Made by a program: the position numbers and the translations under genes. A DNA stretch of 64,000 nt from contig CM064424.1 in the NCBI GenBank assembly GCA_032690845.1, positions 35,467,462 to 35,531,461 of the forward strand. Reading direction: 5' to 3'. The first letter of the stretch is position 1. Each line of letters begins with the position of its first letter. The notes beneath the pieces are model-generated. The model saw only the letters and a program-made list of their open reading frames with translations, was not told where the DNA came from and did no database searches. The DNA is from Eleusine coracana subsp. coracana. Taxonomy: Eukaryota > Streptophyta > Magnoliopsida > Poales > Poaceae. Shown one piece after another: positions 12,027 to 24,120 of the stretch.

Positions 12027-12354
12027 GACCGGACAGAGGGGTCACTGGAGACCAGACTGTACGGTCACTATTAGCGAGGAGTAGGAAGTCTATCAGCAGG
12101 AGACTCTGTACAAACCGGATGGTCCGGTCTGCTGACCGGACGGTCTGATTAGTAAGAGTACAGGAACGACAGAGAGAGTGCATTTCATGGAGGCCCCTGG
12201 AATGGAGAGAGAAAGTAGACTGGACGTTGTGGTCTAGTGACCAGACAGTCCGGTCAGTTCAGAGAAATTGCATGGACAGAGAAGCCAATGGTTCTGGGAA
12301 CCGTTACCAGATTAACTGGACGGTCCGGTCAGGCAGTGACCGGACAGTCCGGTC
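12027..12354. repeat. Four paired CCGGAC palindromes in LTR1
   Basis: Consensus GACCGGAC-n-GTCCGGTC (17 bp). Palindrome centres are at 12035/12058, 12121/12142, 12226/12247 and 12322/12346, giving spacings of 23, 21, 21 and 24 bp. The arms vary but the dyad is recognisable in each. The same pairs are found in LTR2 and LTR3. Confidence 0.8.
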
Positions 12355-12376
12355 TAGATGTCCAGAAAGGCAATTT

Positions 12377-14140
12377 TGTGGATGAAGGACCGAGAAGGTG
12401 ACCAGAGGGGGGGTTTGAATGGGAGCCAATCAAATTCTCCAAGAGAACTTGACCTATATCCCAAAAACAACTCAAGCCACCCTTCGGACCGATCACCAAG
12501 ACTACACAGACTAACTAGTGGTGTACTAGCCCTAGGAGTGATCAACCACAGCACAGTGGAAACAAAAAGGAAACAACAAAGACTCGAGATAGTCAAAAAC
12601 CTCACAAACTGCACTTTACTGAACCACCACCGGCTGTATCGATTAGGAACATCGGCAGTGCCGGTTGGCCCCATCGACAGTGCTGATCTTCCCATCGGCA
12701 GTGCTGGTGCGGGGTTCTGAGACCCACCGGCAGTGCCGGTCCTGGTCGTCGGTAGTGCCGATCGACCCCGACATAACAGTAGAAACTTTCGGGAATTTGG
12801 CAAATCTTCTCCAAAACCTAACCAAATGAACTCCAAATGATGCGATTTTGGGACCAGTGAATCCTCATCACATCACGACCCTAATCCTAGAAAATCATCT
12901 AAATTGCCTCAAGGAATCATCACAAATTTTAGATCTTGTGCCAAGAACACCAAAAAGGGGGAACTTGAGAAATCCTTCAAATCCAAGGTGCTAGAGCTAA
13001 TGATTCAGTCAAGGATCCATAGAGAATTGTTCTAGCTCATCCTAGCAACAAGTTTCTCAAGAAATCCAAGCCAAAAACTCATCCAAAAATGAGATAAAAA
13101 ATCACCACGAAAATAGCTCCGAAAATAGGAAAAAGGGAATTTCGGGATTCAAGTGAAGAGGGAAATCTTGAGCACGAAAATACTTCTCATATTATAGAAA
13201 GGTGCTTACAAGATCCATAGATACAAGGCTAGGAAGCCACCCTATTCCTCCCACTATTTGGAAGAGCAAGAGATGTCTCTCACACACCCTTTCCTCTCCT
13301 CTAAAACATGAAGTTCTCTCCTAGCACTTTGAATAGAGTCCTAACACAAGGTTAATGGGAAGAGAGACACATCTCCCACTAACCACACCTCTCCTTAAAT
13401 AGGCCTAGGATCTATTGTCCACATGACCACTCTACCCCTGACCTACATAACACACCCACCTACTACCGAGGGCATAACCGTCCATCTTTCACCTCATCGC
13501 CCGAATGCCATCGGACGCTTCACGTCTTTGCTTCATCTTGAAGCAAGCTCCGTGATGGTGCCACGTGCACCACCAACCACCGCCACCGGTTTTGAGGCCC
13601 AAACAGGGAAACCGCCTTGCACACTTCTCCAAGCGTGACTTCTCGATGTTGATGCGTGTCACCTTGTCACGCGATCCTGACCACCGGCAAGTCTCTCCCA
13701 GTACCTGTCCATCGGGCCCCATTGTCACTTGCACCAGCATCCCATTTGCCTTGACTTGGTCAACACACCGTCTTCATCACCATCACGGTCTTGAGGCTCA
13801 ACCATGAAATCATCCGTGCTTCTTGCCTCTCTACGTGTACAGTGTGGATCACCCTTGACTTCACCCGGCATCCCGATCATCTGGCCCCAAGTCCCCTACT
13901 TCTGCCAGATCCTCTCACCGTTAACCACCAAGTTGACTCTAGTGACCTGCACATCATGAGGCAAGCAAACACATTTCCCACCTCCTGCAATATCGCCAAT
14001 ATCTCCACCAACTCTGGTTAGTCATAACCATGATATGCAAACCCATGCAATCCCTGGATTCCCGCATTTCAACTCAAACACCAAATCCACTCAAGTCAAT
14101 TACTCATCACAAATATAGCAAACCATGGTACATATCCACA
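12377..14140. mobile_element. Solo LTR Z inserted in LTR1
   Basis: Bounded by TGTGGAT and ATCCACA (perfect 7-bp terminal inverted repeat with TG...CA ends), 1764 bp. LTR2 lacks it: there 'gaaaggcaattt' is followed almost directly by 'tggagcaatggc'. Flanking 5-mers AATTT and AGGTT agree at three of five positions, a decayed duplication at best. I find no primer-binding site, polypurine tract or coding region, so a solo LTR is the simplest reading. It contains an array of six palindromes at 12629-12763. Orientation and family are unresolved. Confidence 0.7.
12629..12763. repeat. Array of six ACCGGC-AGT-GCCGGT-type palindromes in Z
   Basis: Dyad centres at about 12636, 12658, 12680, 12701, 12733 and 12755, giving steps of 22, 22, 21, 32 and 22 bp. 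The best unit (about 12726-12740) is perfectly symmetrical; the others carry one to three mismatches. Confidence 0.75.
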
Positions 14141-14989
14141 AGGTTTCTCAGTGGAGCAACGGCTAGTTTAAGGTTGAGAGCCTATGTAACTTCATTGCTG
14201 GGGTGTTGGAGACCTCTCTTGGCTAGTGGAATACCTGAGAGTATTTGGTAAGGTCCAAGAGGAAAAGAGGAGAGCACTAGGAGGAGATATTGCATATCTT
14301 GAGAGTGCTAGAGAAGAGTAGCTTGAGCATCTTGCACATCTAAGGCTAGGGTGTCCTTGAGGGTGTAATCTAGATTATTACTCTTGGTCTATGGTGATAC
14401 CTAGACTGGTTAGGTGCTGGTGAGCGAGACTATCATGATCAGTTGTGAAGGCCGTCACACGTTTGTACACGGTTTGAGCCCGTCGGTGAAAGGGGAATCG
14501 CTAGTGAGCGCCCGTGTCGGCTCGGGGAGTCTGACAAGTTCTCGAGGGAGGCGAACTTGTGCTTTGTGCAGTGGTGATGCACACCATGTCTTCACTCTAG
14601 GAGTGATTGCGGGCTCGTGGGCGAGAACTCCACTTGGTGGCGGGAGGGACCGAGACTCCGGTGGGAGTGGTCCCATGAGGATTGGGGGAAGGCGCCATCC
14701 TTCCGAGACCTCAGGAAAAAATCATGAGAATTCCTTGACCCTCTCTTTACTATTCCGCATTTGTGTGCTCTAGTGAGTAGGGTGACTTGTGGCTTGCATA
14801 GCCTAGTGTGATTGGCTTCCGCACTTTATCTTATCATGTACACTAGCATGTGTAGGGTCTTGGCCTACTAGAATTGCTTAGGTTCCTTATCTTGTTAGAC
14901 TCAAGTTATGGAACTTGAATTAATTGGATTCGTGAGCGGCTTACCGATTCACCCCCCCCCCCACTCAGTACGCCTTCGGTCCATACAAG

Positions 14990-15001
14990 TGGTATCAGAG
15001 C
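14990..15001 (+). other. Primer-binding site of C1
   Basis: TGGTATCAGAGC, initiator tRNA-Met type, two bases after the LTR end TACA. Confidence 0.9.
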
Positions 15002-15040
15002 CAAGTGCTCATCGTTGAGGCTTGACCGCCTTGAGTAAGG

Positions 15041-17033
15041 ATGACGGGACCGGCAGGGAGTGTTCCTATATTCAATGGTGAGGACTATGCTTATTGGAAG
15101 GCTCGTATGCAAGCCTACCTTCAGTCCCTTGATCCGTAGATATGGACAGTCGCTCAAGAGTCCGCTGCAGATGCAAACCTACTTGAGCTTAATTACATTA
15201 AGTGTAATGCTAAGGCCAAGAATGCTTTGTTTGGTTGCATCTCTAAGGATGTTTTTGCTCAGCTAGATGCTAGTTCCTTAGCACATGGTATCTGGACTGA
15301 GATTTAGGGGCTCTATGAGGGCACCAATGATGTCAAAGAGGAAAGATACTATGTGCTGAAGAACAAGTACAATAACTTCACTAGATTGCCACATGAGAGA
15401 GCTAACATTATTCATTCTCGTTTTCATGTACTAGTGGAGGAGATCAATGCACTTTGGGATGATTTCAAGATGAAGCCTATAGAGGTGATAAGAAGATTCT
15501 TGAGGCTATTCAAGGACCCCAAGTATGAGTCCATCATCACCTTCATCTTGCAAGGTGACCTCAAGACCAAGACCATGAATGATGTACTTGACAAGATCAT
15601 CGCCTTCGAGAGCTACCAATTGGGGTTGGATGATCCTCAACCATCCAATCTTGCTCTACCAGCTGACAAGCAAGAAGAACAAGAAGAAGGTAATCATTGA
15701 GGAAGATGATGACGAAGATGATGATGAGGGTGACTTGACCGAGGACTTGGCTCTTCTCATAAAGAAGATGAAGAACTTCAAGAACAAGTTTGCTTCCAAG
15801 TCAAGAGGCAAGTGCTTCAATTGTGGCTCAAAGAATCACTTTGTTCGAGAGTGTCCAAAGCCCAAGAAAGAAACATTCAAGTCACAAGATTCAAGTGAAG
15901 AAGAAGAAGAAGACCCCAAGGCCAAACACAAGAAGAAGAGATACTTCAACAAGGACAAGAGCAAAGACAAAGGCAAAGGCAAAGCTCAAGACTACAAGAA
16001 GAAGTTCTCTCACAAGGCACTTGTTGGAGAGTGGACAAGCAACAACTCAAGTGATGAGTTCTCCTCCTCAAGTGATGAAGAAGTGGCCGGTCTAGCCATC
16101 GTCAAGACCTCATCTCCATGAGCTCTTCCTCCACCGCCCATGTGCCTCATGGCCGCGAGCCAACTTGGGGAGAGTGAGGATGAGAGCAGCGATGATAGCG
16201 ATGATGAGGAGCTCTCATGTGCCGAGCTTTGGAGTATTCTTGAGCAAACTAACAACATCGCCATCAAGAAATCCAAAATGTTGAATGTAGTAAGAAAAGA
16301 GTGTAAGTAGGCTAAGGATCGTGTTGGTGAGCTTGAGAGTGAGCTCAAGGACCTTGTCACATCTCATGAGGCCCTAAACAAGAGTTATGACAAACTCAAG
16401 GGTGATCATGTAGAGCTTCATGAGAAGTACAAGGCCCTCGAGATCACTTATGAGGCCATCGACATTGAGAACATTGCCTCTCCCTCCTCTAGTTCATCAA
16501 AGAGTGATGCTTCTACTATGTGTGATGAACTAACCACCTCGATCGAGGTTTTGTCTCTTGAGCCATTTGTTTTAGAGGACTATCACAAGCTCAAGGATGA
16601 GAGAAAGATGGTGATGGATGGCTTTGAGAGGCTCACATGTGGTAGAGCCATACACAAGGAGGTTCTTGGGAGGAACCTTGTGAACAATGTCTCCCACCGG
16701 AGACTTGGCTCATATCCTACCGCCATCAACATCATAGGGACGAGTGATTCCATCCCTGCATGGATCAAACCCCTTTTCGTTGATGACTACTATTACGAGA
16801 GGTGTTCCAAGGATTGTCCCACGGTGAGAAGTTCCAATGTTTTGCCTATCGCTAACTTGTTCCATGAGAACACACATTTCAAGCTTTTTAGAAACAAGGA
16901 TTACAAGGTGAAAGCTAAGGCCCTGGGACCACCAAACAAGAAAAGGAAGGTCAAGAGCATATGGGTGCCTAAGTACAGTATTGATCTTGAGAGATCGGCT
17001 ACGTACAAGTGGGTGCCCAAGAACAAGACCTAG
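15041..17033 (+). pseudogene. Copia/Sirevirus-type gag of C1, broken
   Basis: ATG at 15041 opens MTGPAGSVPIFNGEDYAYW, the usual Copia Gag start. Stops follow at about 15137 and 15305, and a frame change near 15690. The recognisable order is the UBN2-like Gag core (RLPHERANIIHSRFHVLVEE; DPKYESIITFILQGDLKTKT), an acidic tract, one CCHC knuckle CFNCGSKNHFVREC (about 15815-15856), a Lys/Glu-rich stretch, a stop at 16121, then a long coiled-coil-like C-terminal region with one more stop (16309) ending WVPKNKT (17033). The extended C-terminal half is typical of Sirevirus Gag. A second Cys cluster present in C2 (CERCCKDGDTTKDC) is shortened here to ERCSKDC. It would have been the structural protein of virus-like particles. 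Confidence 0.85.
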
Positions 17034-18353
17034 ATGGTGGTGGTGGTGGACCGAGCGCTTTCATGAAGATCATGTACAGTCCACCACAAGTGACATGGAT
17101 CTCAACGACCTATCTACTCATGAGGGAGGTAATTGTGTTTGTTCTTTGTAGTTGTAGTGTGTTTTTCTTTCTCTTGCTTTGCATGGTAATTAGGACTCCT
17201 TTGTGACTAGTATGCTTTGCATCCATACATGTGTAAATAACTAAAAGAAAAACACATAAAAATTAGTCGATGTCTAACCCATCCAAGATAGTTATAAGCA
17301 AGGGGTAGTGCTTGAGATGGTGGTTTGACTTCTCTCAAGGCAAGGGCATGGCTTATAGTGAGTAAGCTTGGGAGGGGTTGAAACTTGACATTGTTAGGTT
17401 TCCTTTGTGTCTTGTTTTTAATATTGCTTGCATTCACATGGCTTGTTGCAAGCATCATATAAGAAACACAAAGGAGGCTTGTCCCACTTGAAGTTATTTG
17501 TGCCTCCTGCTCTATATGAGATTACATCTCCATAAGTGTGACCAAAGGAGAGAATTGTGCTTCATGCCCATTGAGCAAGTTCTTATGAACTCCGAGGTTA
17601 AATCTACTCGCGCGGTTCATGGACTAAGGCTCATACATACCCCTTTGGTTCTTATTTGCCTTGGTTCTTATTTGCTCGATCCTTCATTTGGCATTTGCAA
17701 AAACTATGAGGCCATAGAGTGCCAGTATTTGAAAATGAGTGTTTGAGAGTTCTGTCTAGATTCCAGGTGCGGTGTTTATTTGTGTGTTTAGCAAGAGCAC
17801 TTGGGATTTGGAGAATTTCCTTGACTCAACAATTTTTTGGAAGTGACTGTATCGTCCGATCTTTAGACCGTACAGTTCGGTCAGTGGCACTGGACACAGT
17901 GCCTAGGGGGAGTCTGGTCGTAGAGACTGGACAGAACGGTCCTAGAGACCATACCATCCGGTCTGCAGGAGGCCAGCAGACCCAAACCTGACCGGACAGT
18001 CTGGTGTAGAGACCGGACAGTCCGGTCAGTTTGGTTGATCGCGCGAAGCATCTCCCGATCTAGGTCGCTGATCCATCCTTGTGTGATCTCAGCCGTTCAT
18101 TTGGTTTTCTACCTAGGTCAAAGTGTCAATCTCCTTGGTCGTATCCTCGTTCACACCCGACGCCGAGAACACGCTCCCGCCGTCACCTACGCCATCGCCG
18201 ACCCTAGCCGTCGAGCTCCACCTTCCCCCCGCCGCTCGCCCGCCTCCGCTCGTGTGTACTCATGCTGTCGCACGCCACCGCTCGCCCGCCTCCGCTTATG
18301 TGCACTCGCGCCGCTGCGCGATGCCACCTCACCCTGTACACCAAGCCGCCGCC
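17034..18353 (+). other. C1 non-coding interior after gag
   Basis: No pol gene follows gag. The stretch holds a His/Gly-type GGT repeat just after the gag stop, AT-rich spacer, then CCGGAC palindromes (about 17860-18030) and a GC-rich Ala/Pro-type segment (18150-18353) that resembles an upstream exon or promoter region before ORF2. The MITE and the 149-bp duplication of C2 are absent here, giving empty sites. The Athila insertion at 18354 interrupts it; it resumes at 42273. Confidence 0.7.
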
Positions 18354-19171
18354 TGTTGGTCGTAGTTACGCACCCCCTTATGTACCGGAAGAGGACGGTG
18401 TATAGTTGTAGCTCTTTTTCCCTCAGAGTATTCCAAGATTATCGAATCCACAAGGAACGAGCGGGACTATTACTATTAAAGGCTTACTAACATATTGCAT
18501 TGGGTGGGTTGGTGTGAATGATGACGGTGAGAGAGTGGTGGATGAATGTTATTAGAGATGTAACAAGATAATGAAGGATTCTCTCCTTAGGATTGGTTCA
18601 CTAGCATGCAACCTTATTCTTATTAACTCGGATGATGATTCCAATATTCTACAAGACATGGCGGTTTCGTTCGCCCCGGTTGTCACTATAGAGGTTATTA
18701 GCTCCCCACTGGTTTCTTGCACTATGCAATGGGCAGAAGTGTACCGGCCGATACACTAATGAAATAGATGCACAATTGAGTTCACTACATAGATTGAGTT
18801 CATCAAGAGAGTATCAATAAGTATGAGAGTTACATGACTAGATCCCCGCACCAGAGAAGAGAATATGAGACTACTCGCTCATCCTCCTGCTAAGCATAGC
18901 AGAAGGGCGAGAAATAGCGCTAGAATGCACACGAGCCGATCGACGCAGGCCCGCGCTGATCGGCGCGGCTCTGTATCTAGCCCATCCATGTTGCTCTTTG
19001 ATTCCGTATCCATAATTGCCCTGTTTTATACCTGTTTTTTGCAATTACATCCAAAATAGAACAACTACAAATACATGCAAATATAGGGTGAATTGTTAGT
19101 CAATACCACCAAATTAAGACGTAAAATATCCCTTTTTGGTAGATAAAATGGGTAGCTAGAAACCACCAACA
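18354..19171 (-). repeat. 3' LTR of the minus-strand Athila element
   Basis: Minus-strand start TGTTGGTGGTTTCTAGC (19171), end CTACGACCAACA (18354), 818 bp. It is preceded (to the right) by a purine-rich GAGTGTGGGAGAAC tract, the expected polypurine tract. It is shorter than the about 1.7-kb LTR inferred from the right-hand pieces, so it has an internal deletion. One palindrome pair at 18933-18966. Confidence 0.8.
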
Positions 19172-20490
19172 GTTCTCCCACACTCAGATCATTGCTAGTC
19201 CTCGAGCAATACAAAATCAAATATGTAGCAAGAATCTTCACATCACCTCTCCTTCAATCAATATCAATTATCATTTTTACTTTCCCCACAAAAATTTTCT
19301 CTCACCCTCTTTCAAACCGATCGGTACTTCATACTTGAATTTAATCAAATTACCACAAAACCTTTTCAAAAACGATTTTAGTTTTCTTTACTCATCTTTA
19401 GAATTGAGCATCATGCAATTGGTGTTCTCTAAATCTCTCAAGTGTATTTCCTTCCCTCTCCTATCTAATCAATGATTGTATATGGATCTTGGAGGGCTAT
19501 ATAACTAATTAAACCATAAAGTTAACCATGTCAACAATGTGCTCAATCATGCTCACTAAGAAAGGATTTTCTAGGAAAAGAAATTTTAATGACAGAGAAG
19601 AGGAACAAAGGAGACCTAAAGAAAAAGGTTTCAATGAGAAACAATGGCAAAGAGTAAGAGATAATCAGAAAGCTACTTTTTTTGATAATCTTGCTGCATC
19701 TTAGGGAATAATTTTTCTCTTTGTCTCTTTTCTTCTTCTTCTTTTTTTTTATCTGCACCAATCGGTTCCACGGCTGCGCTGATTGGCACAGTCTATATAT
19801 TTATTTATTTTCTTTCTTCTTCTTCCTTTTTCTTCCTCTTTATTCTATTCCCAATATGATCGGCAATTTTTGTCTTGCACCAACAGCAAATGTTTTCTGA
19901 ATCCTCTCTTTATTGAGAATATAGGTTATATCAAGAAGGAGGGAGAAGCAAAGACGTATGATTTTCATGATAGCAAGGAATTTATATGGATAAGAATGGC
20001 TAAAAATATAGAGGTAAACAAATAGATCATCCTTTCCTAATTTGGTCAAAATCATGAGCAAAGAGTTGACAAGTTACTTATAATTCAATTAATTTAAAAG
20101 TGTAGCTTGCACTCATTCACTTGGCTTATGTAGGCATATTAGACCCTGCCTTTGCTTTGGCTTCGGATGAGTCAAAAGAAGTTTTCACAAATTCAAAGCT
20201 TAAAAGTTAAGTGGTAACCAACTAATTCAAGTAATCAACCAATCAATCATCAAAAAGATAAGATAAATAATATGGGGCACTTTCAATTTGACAATCGACA
20301 CTAACTTTATTAAAGACAATGCAATGATTCAAACTACATAAACACTTTTAAAGCAACTCTCAACATCACTCATGACTCTCTTAGGCACACTTAATAAGAA
20401 AAACAAACAAAACTAAACTTAAAAACACTTAAAGACCATGACTAATGGAAGCCCTTCCCCCACACTCAAAATTTGCAAAGTCCTCATTGC
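19172..20490 (-). other. Athila non-coding interior before the 3' LTR
   Basis: AT-rich, many poly-T runs (19690-19850), one palindrome pair (19757-19789), no gene. At its right end (20437-20490) it carries a 53-bp block 'ctaatggaagccc...cctcattgc' that recurs, about 90% identical, at 28661-28709 on the other side of the nested Tekay-like element. Confidence 0.65.
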
Positions 20491-23084
20491 TCGGCCTGCT
20501 TGGCCAGCCCGCACGTGCAGCTCACCAACCAGGAAGCCCAACCAGCTATAGCCTCCATCTTCCTCATCCAAACGCACGATCACCCCCACGGCCAGGAAAC
20601 CGATGCAGCCACCGGCCATCGATCTGCCTCCCCACGTAATTAACCGGCTCCCGAGACCCTTCAAATGGACGTGCAACCTTCTCCTCTTCCAATTCCAGCC
20701 GTTTCCATCATCAATTGTGCACCAAGGACCTCGAGTGGCAATCAATGGCGCCACCAGCCATTAAACCTTTGAGGAACCCGTTCCTCTGCCCTCCACTGAC
20801 TCCCCACCCTATAAAACGAAGCCTAGATGTCCCTTGTCAAGTACACCAACTCCCCCTGCGTCCCCTCTCTTAGTCCCGACCTTTGAAGTCTAAGTTCCTC
20901 GTTATCTCCCCTGCTCCAGTCGCGCTCACTTCGCAGCACTATACTGGCATCGACGTTCCCGGTGATCCACTGAACCAATAGATGTGCAAATCCACCAGGA
21001 TGTGTTCCAGGTTTCCCTCTCCGACATATCCAAGAATCAGAGAGAGAAGAGCCGCGGTGAGACCTGAATCAAGTTCGCCATGGTCGCTCCTTCGTGTCCA
21101 TTCACAGTCTGCCCATGACATGGTACTTTCGAACCACCCTAGGATCAATTCCAAGCGCTATAAGCTTTGAAACACCCCTACCTTTATTTTTAATTATATT
21201 TTAGTCCTACCATTTTACAATTAGTCCCTAAACTTTTTTATAAATTACATTTTAGTCCCTAAACTCTTCATAAACTATATTTTGATCCTATTATTTTACA
21301 ATTAAGTCCCTGTACTCTTCAAAAATTACTTTTAGGTCCCTAAACCTATCTCTTTTTACAACTTTAGCACTAAAACTTCAAACCTTTATAACTTTCCAAC
21401 TGTAACCCAGATTTAAGTAATTCTTACGCCAACGCGATCGTAGTTATTAATATTATTTATTTATACTGTCTTACAGTAATTTGCTAATTTTACTATTTTA
21501 ACCCTGTACTTTCATAACTTTTTACTCATAACTCCGATTTAGATGATTCTTGCGCTCATGCGATCATAGAAATGCGTACTACCTTTTGAGCTTTCTTTTA
21601 AAGTATTTTATTATTGTTTGGTGTACTGTTTCTTAGTTTGTTTATATGATTGTGTGCATGTCGTGCCTGCATGACGTTAATTAGAGAACGGGTTGTTCCT
21701 GGAAACGCAAGAGCATGAATTGAAGACCTAAGTAGAAACATCCATTTCCAGGCAAGTGTCCTTGATGCATCTTGTACCTATTATAACATTAATTGTAGAA
21801 ATGCATGCTTGTGTCAATTGAATGGGTACCTATTGTTAGGGTTTTCCTAGTATTGCTTTATCCATTTCCTTGTCGCCTGGAACTAGTTGGTTGGTTGTGG
21901 GTAGATAATGCTTAGGTTGCTTGTGGGATGTTAGGTTGATATAAATGTTGATTAATGAACTATGACACTCCATGGGTGGAAATGATAATTCTGTTAGCAA
22001 CATGGCTTAGGGATCTATACAAGCCGGATGGAATGGATGTGGTGTCGTGGGCACATGGTTGGTGGTGGTAGGCTTGTTGTAGATCCGAGGACCTGGTTCT
22101 TGGAGTGGTAACCTAGGACAACAGTGCCACCACAAGGCTACTATAGAACAGCTTGGCGGATTAATTAGGAGTTCTCCTAGTGTCGATGCAACATTTTGGT
22201 GGAGTGGGGAATGGAAGTTAAGAGGACTGTCCGTGTATCCGAATGGCTCAAGAGGGGGCTCCTGGGGTGATGAGCTGCTTGTTGAGGGACAATCACTTAT
22301 GGACGGGAGTGGAACCTTAGTGGCTAGCATGTACTGGGAGACCCTTTGTAAAAGCCTCGTAGTGATCTCCTTGCCGCACACCTAAGGAAGTGTGCTAGTG
22401 CTTGGCCGGCATGGCAACATTGAGACTCTAGTCCACCTGGCAACAGGGGACGAAATCACGACTTGTGGGTAAAGTGGTACAAACTCTGTAGAGTACCAAA
22501 CTATCATGATAGCCGTGCTCACGGTCAAGAGCGCCCTAGAATCCTTAGATTTGTTGGTTATCGGTTGTGGTTTGGAATGGTTGAGAATGGTTGGTTGGTG
22601 GATGGGATTGGACTTGGTTTGGATACTACCCTATGGGTTAATGGTTGGGATGACCCCACTTAGTAATTAGGATGCATAGGAAATTAAAAGCTCATCCAAC
22701 AAACCGCTCTAAAGCCTTCCTTGTCTTTAGCCCCATGTCATCTTTTCTCCCACTTGCTGAGTGCGACACATACTCACCCTTGCTATATACCACATTGCTG
22801 CTCAGCTATATGAGAATGATGGTACACTATAAAGACGATGGAGGAGACTAGGGATGCGGTCTTCCGGTCGACTGCCTGTGGGAGCTGAAGGACGCCAACG
22901 CTTAGTTTATTCCGCTGCAATGTAATCTTTTCTTTTTGACCTACGGGTCACTATTATAATAATATTATCGTTTTAATAAAGGTATTGTTCTTTTATCACA
23001 ATAATTGTCTTGTGTGCGTGAAAACTTGATCCTGGGCACGCATACAGATGCATTCGGTTTCGGTCATTGGAATCGGGTGTGACA
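20491..23084 (+). repeat. X2: left LTR, 5'-truncated and internally deleted
   Basis: Matches X3 from 24578 to its end, but begins in mid-LTR and lacks about 1.5 kb present in X3 (25256-26751); the join at about 21168-21172 shows 'aaac' microhomology. A TATA-like CCTATAAAACG lies at about 20811. Conserved hairpin TGAGT-gcgacacat-ACTCA at 22758-22776. Confidence 0.85.
22758..22776 (+). promoter_or_regulatory. LTR hairpin, X2 copy
   Basis: TGAGT...ACTCA inside CACTTGCTGAGTGCGACAC; one arm base pair is lost relative to the X3 copy. See the conserved hairpin finding. Confidence 0.6.
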
Positions 23085-24120
23085 AGTGGTATCAGAGCGA
23101 TATCGACCGCTGGACGCAAACCTTGATAGAATGACCATACCATAGGTTCTATTTTCAAAACTAGTATTTGGAAAACTTCTGTCTCTATTAATAAATAAAT
23201 AAAAACTCTTCTATCTTTTATCCTCTCTTCTTATTTTCTCTTTACTTTTCTATTTTGAAATGTTTGACAAAATGCTATTTCTACTATTCTTTTCCCTTTC
23301 AAAATATTAGTTGGTCGACTTAAACTATCACGAACAAGATGGACGACATTGAAGATTTTACAAGTTGGTTCTACTCAATATGAAGATGAAGGATGGATAT
23401 TCAAAATTGAAGACTCTTCACAACACCAAGGACATTAGCCAGCACTCCGCATTAAACATAAAGATGGACCTTACGCATAATCGTGATCTAGGACCCTTCC
23501 CACCTTAGGATAATAATCGTTATATAGAACGTTGTTGCTAATTATATGCTTGTGTTGCTGGTGGTGTGCTATGTTTGAGTTGGATCTTTGATTGAGTGTT
23601 GGTGTGCTTGCAAAGCATTTAGATTTGTTATCACATCATTAGTTATACCTAGTTTAGTTTAGTTGGGGTAACGTTTCCCTCTATTCTTTTCTACCTTACC
23701 TTCACTCTATTCTATTCTAGCCTCTTATGGCCTAACCAAATCCAAGAGATGTTGATGTCAACCATTATAGGATTTGGAGGTAGCACCGACAAAAGGATGC
23801 CAAGACCCAAGAATGTTCACTCTTACCCTTGCTCTAATCAATAATCATAACTTCAGGATCTTCTCACGGAAAAGGGCGACACATGACTGCTAGATTCAAG
23901 CGAACAACTCCAGAGGTGACACCTATGGAAGAGTAAGATCTAGAAACGTACTAAAAGAGGCACGTCAATATTTTCCTTTGAGGAGAAGCAAGAGTAAGCA
24001 CAATCGGTCAATCAGGAGAATTGAGTTAAAGATGGAGAGTGAAAATTGAACCTACCTCTAACCTTTTCTTGCTAACCATGCAGAATCTCGAGGCAAGATT
24101 CCTGTTAAGAGGGGTAGTAT
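23085..24120 (+). other. Interior of the X2-X3 element (no genes)
   Basis: Begins with the tRNA-Met primer-binding site (23087-23100) and ends with a short polypurine tract (AAGAGGGGTAG, about 24107-24117) just before LTR X3. In between I see no open frame with a recognisable Gag, protease or RT motif. Confidence 0.75.

Larger units (their letters stand above)
11549..14987 (+). repeat. 5' LTR of C1 (LTR1), about 1.68 kb plus nested solo LTR Z
   Basis: Starts TGTAAGC, ends TACA just before the primer-binding site. Without the 1764-bp Z insert it is about 1675 bp, matching LTR2 (1671 bp). It diverges more from LTR2 and LTR3 than those do from each other, so it belongs to a different insertion. 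It carries four pairs of GACCGGAC-n-GTCCGGTC-type palindromes between 12027 and 12354, and a C run before its end (14951-14962). Confidence 0.85.

Noticed and set aside
14030..14773. Short plus-strand frames around the end of LTR1
   Set aside because: They span the Z/LTR1 border or lie wholly in LTR sequence and are not kept open in LTR2.
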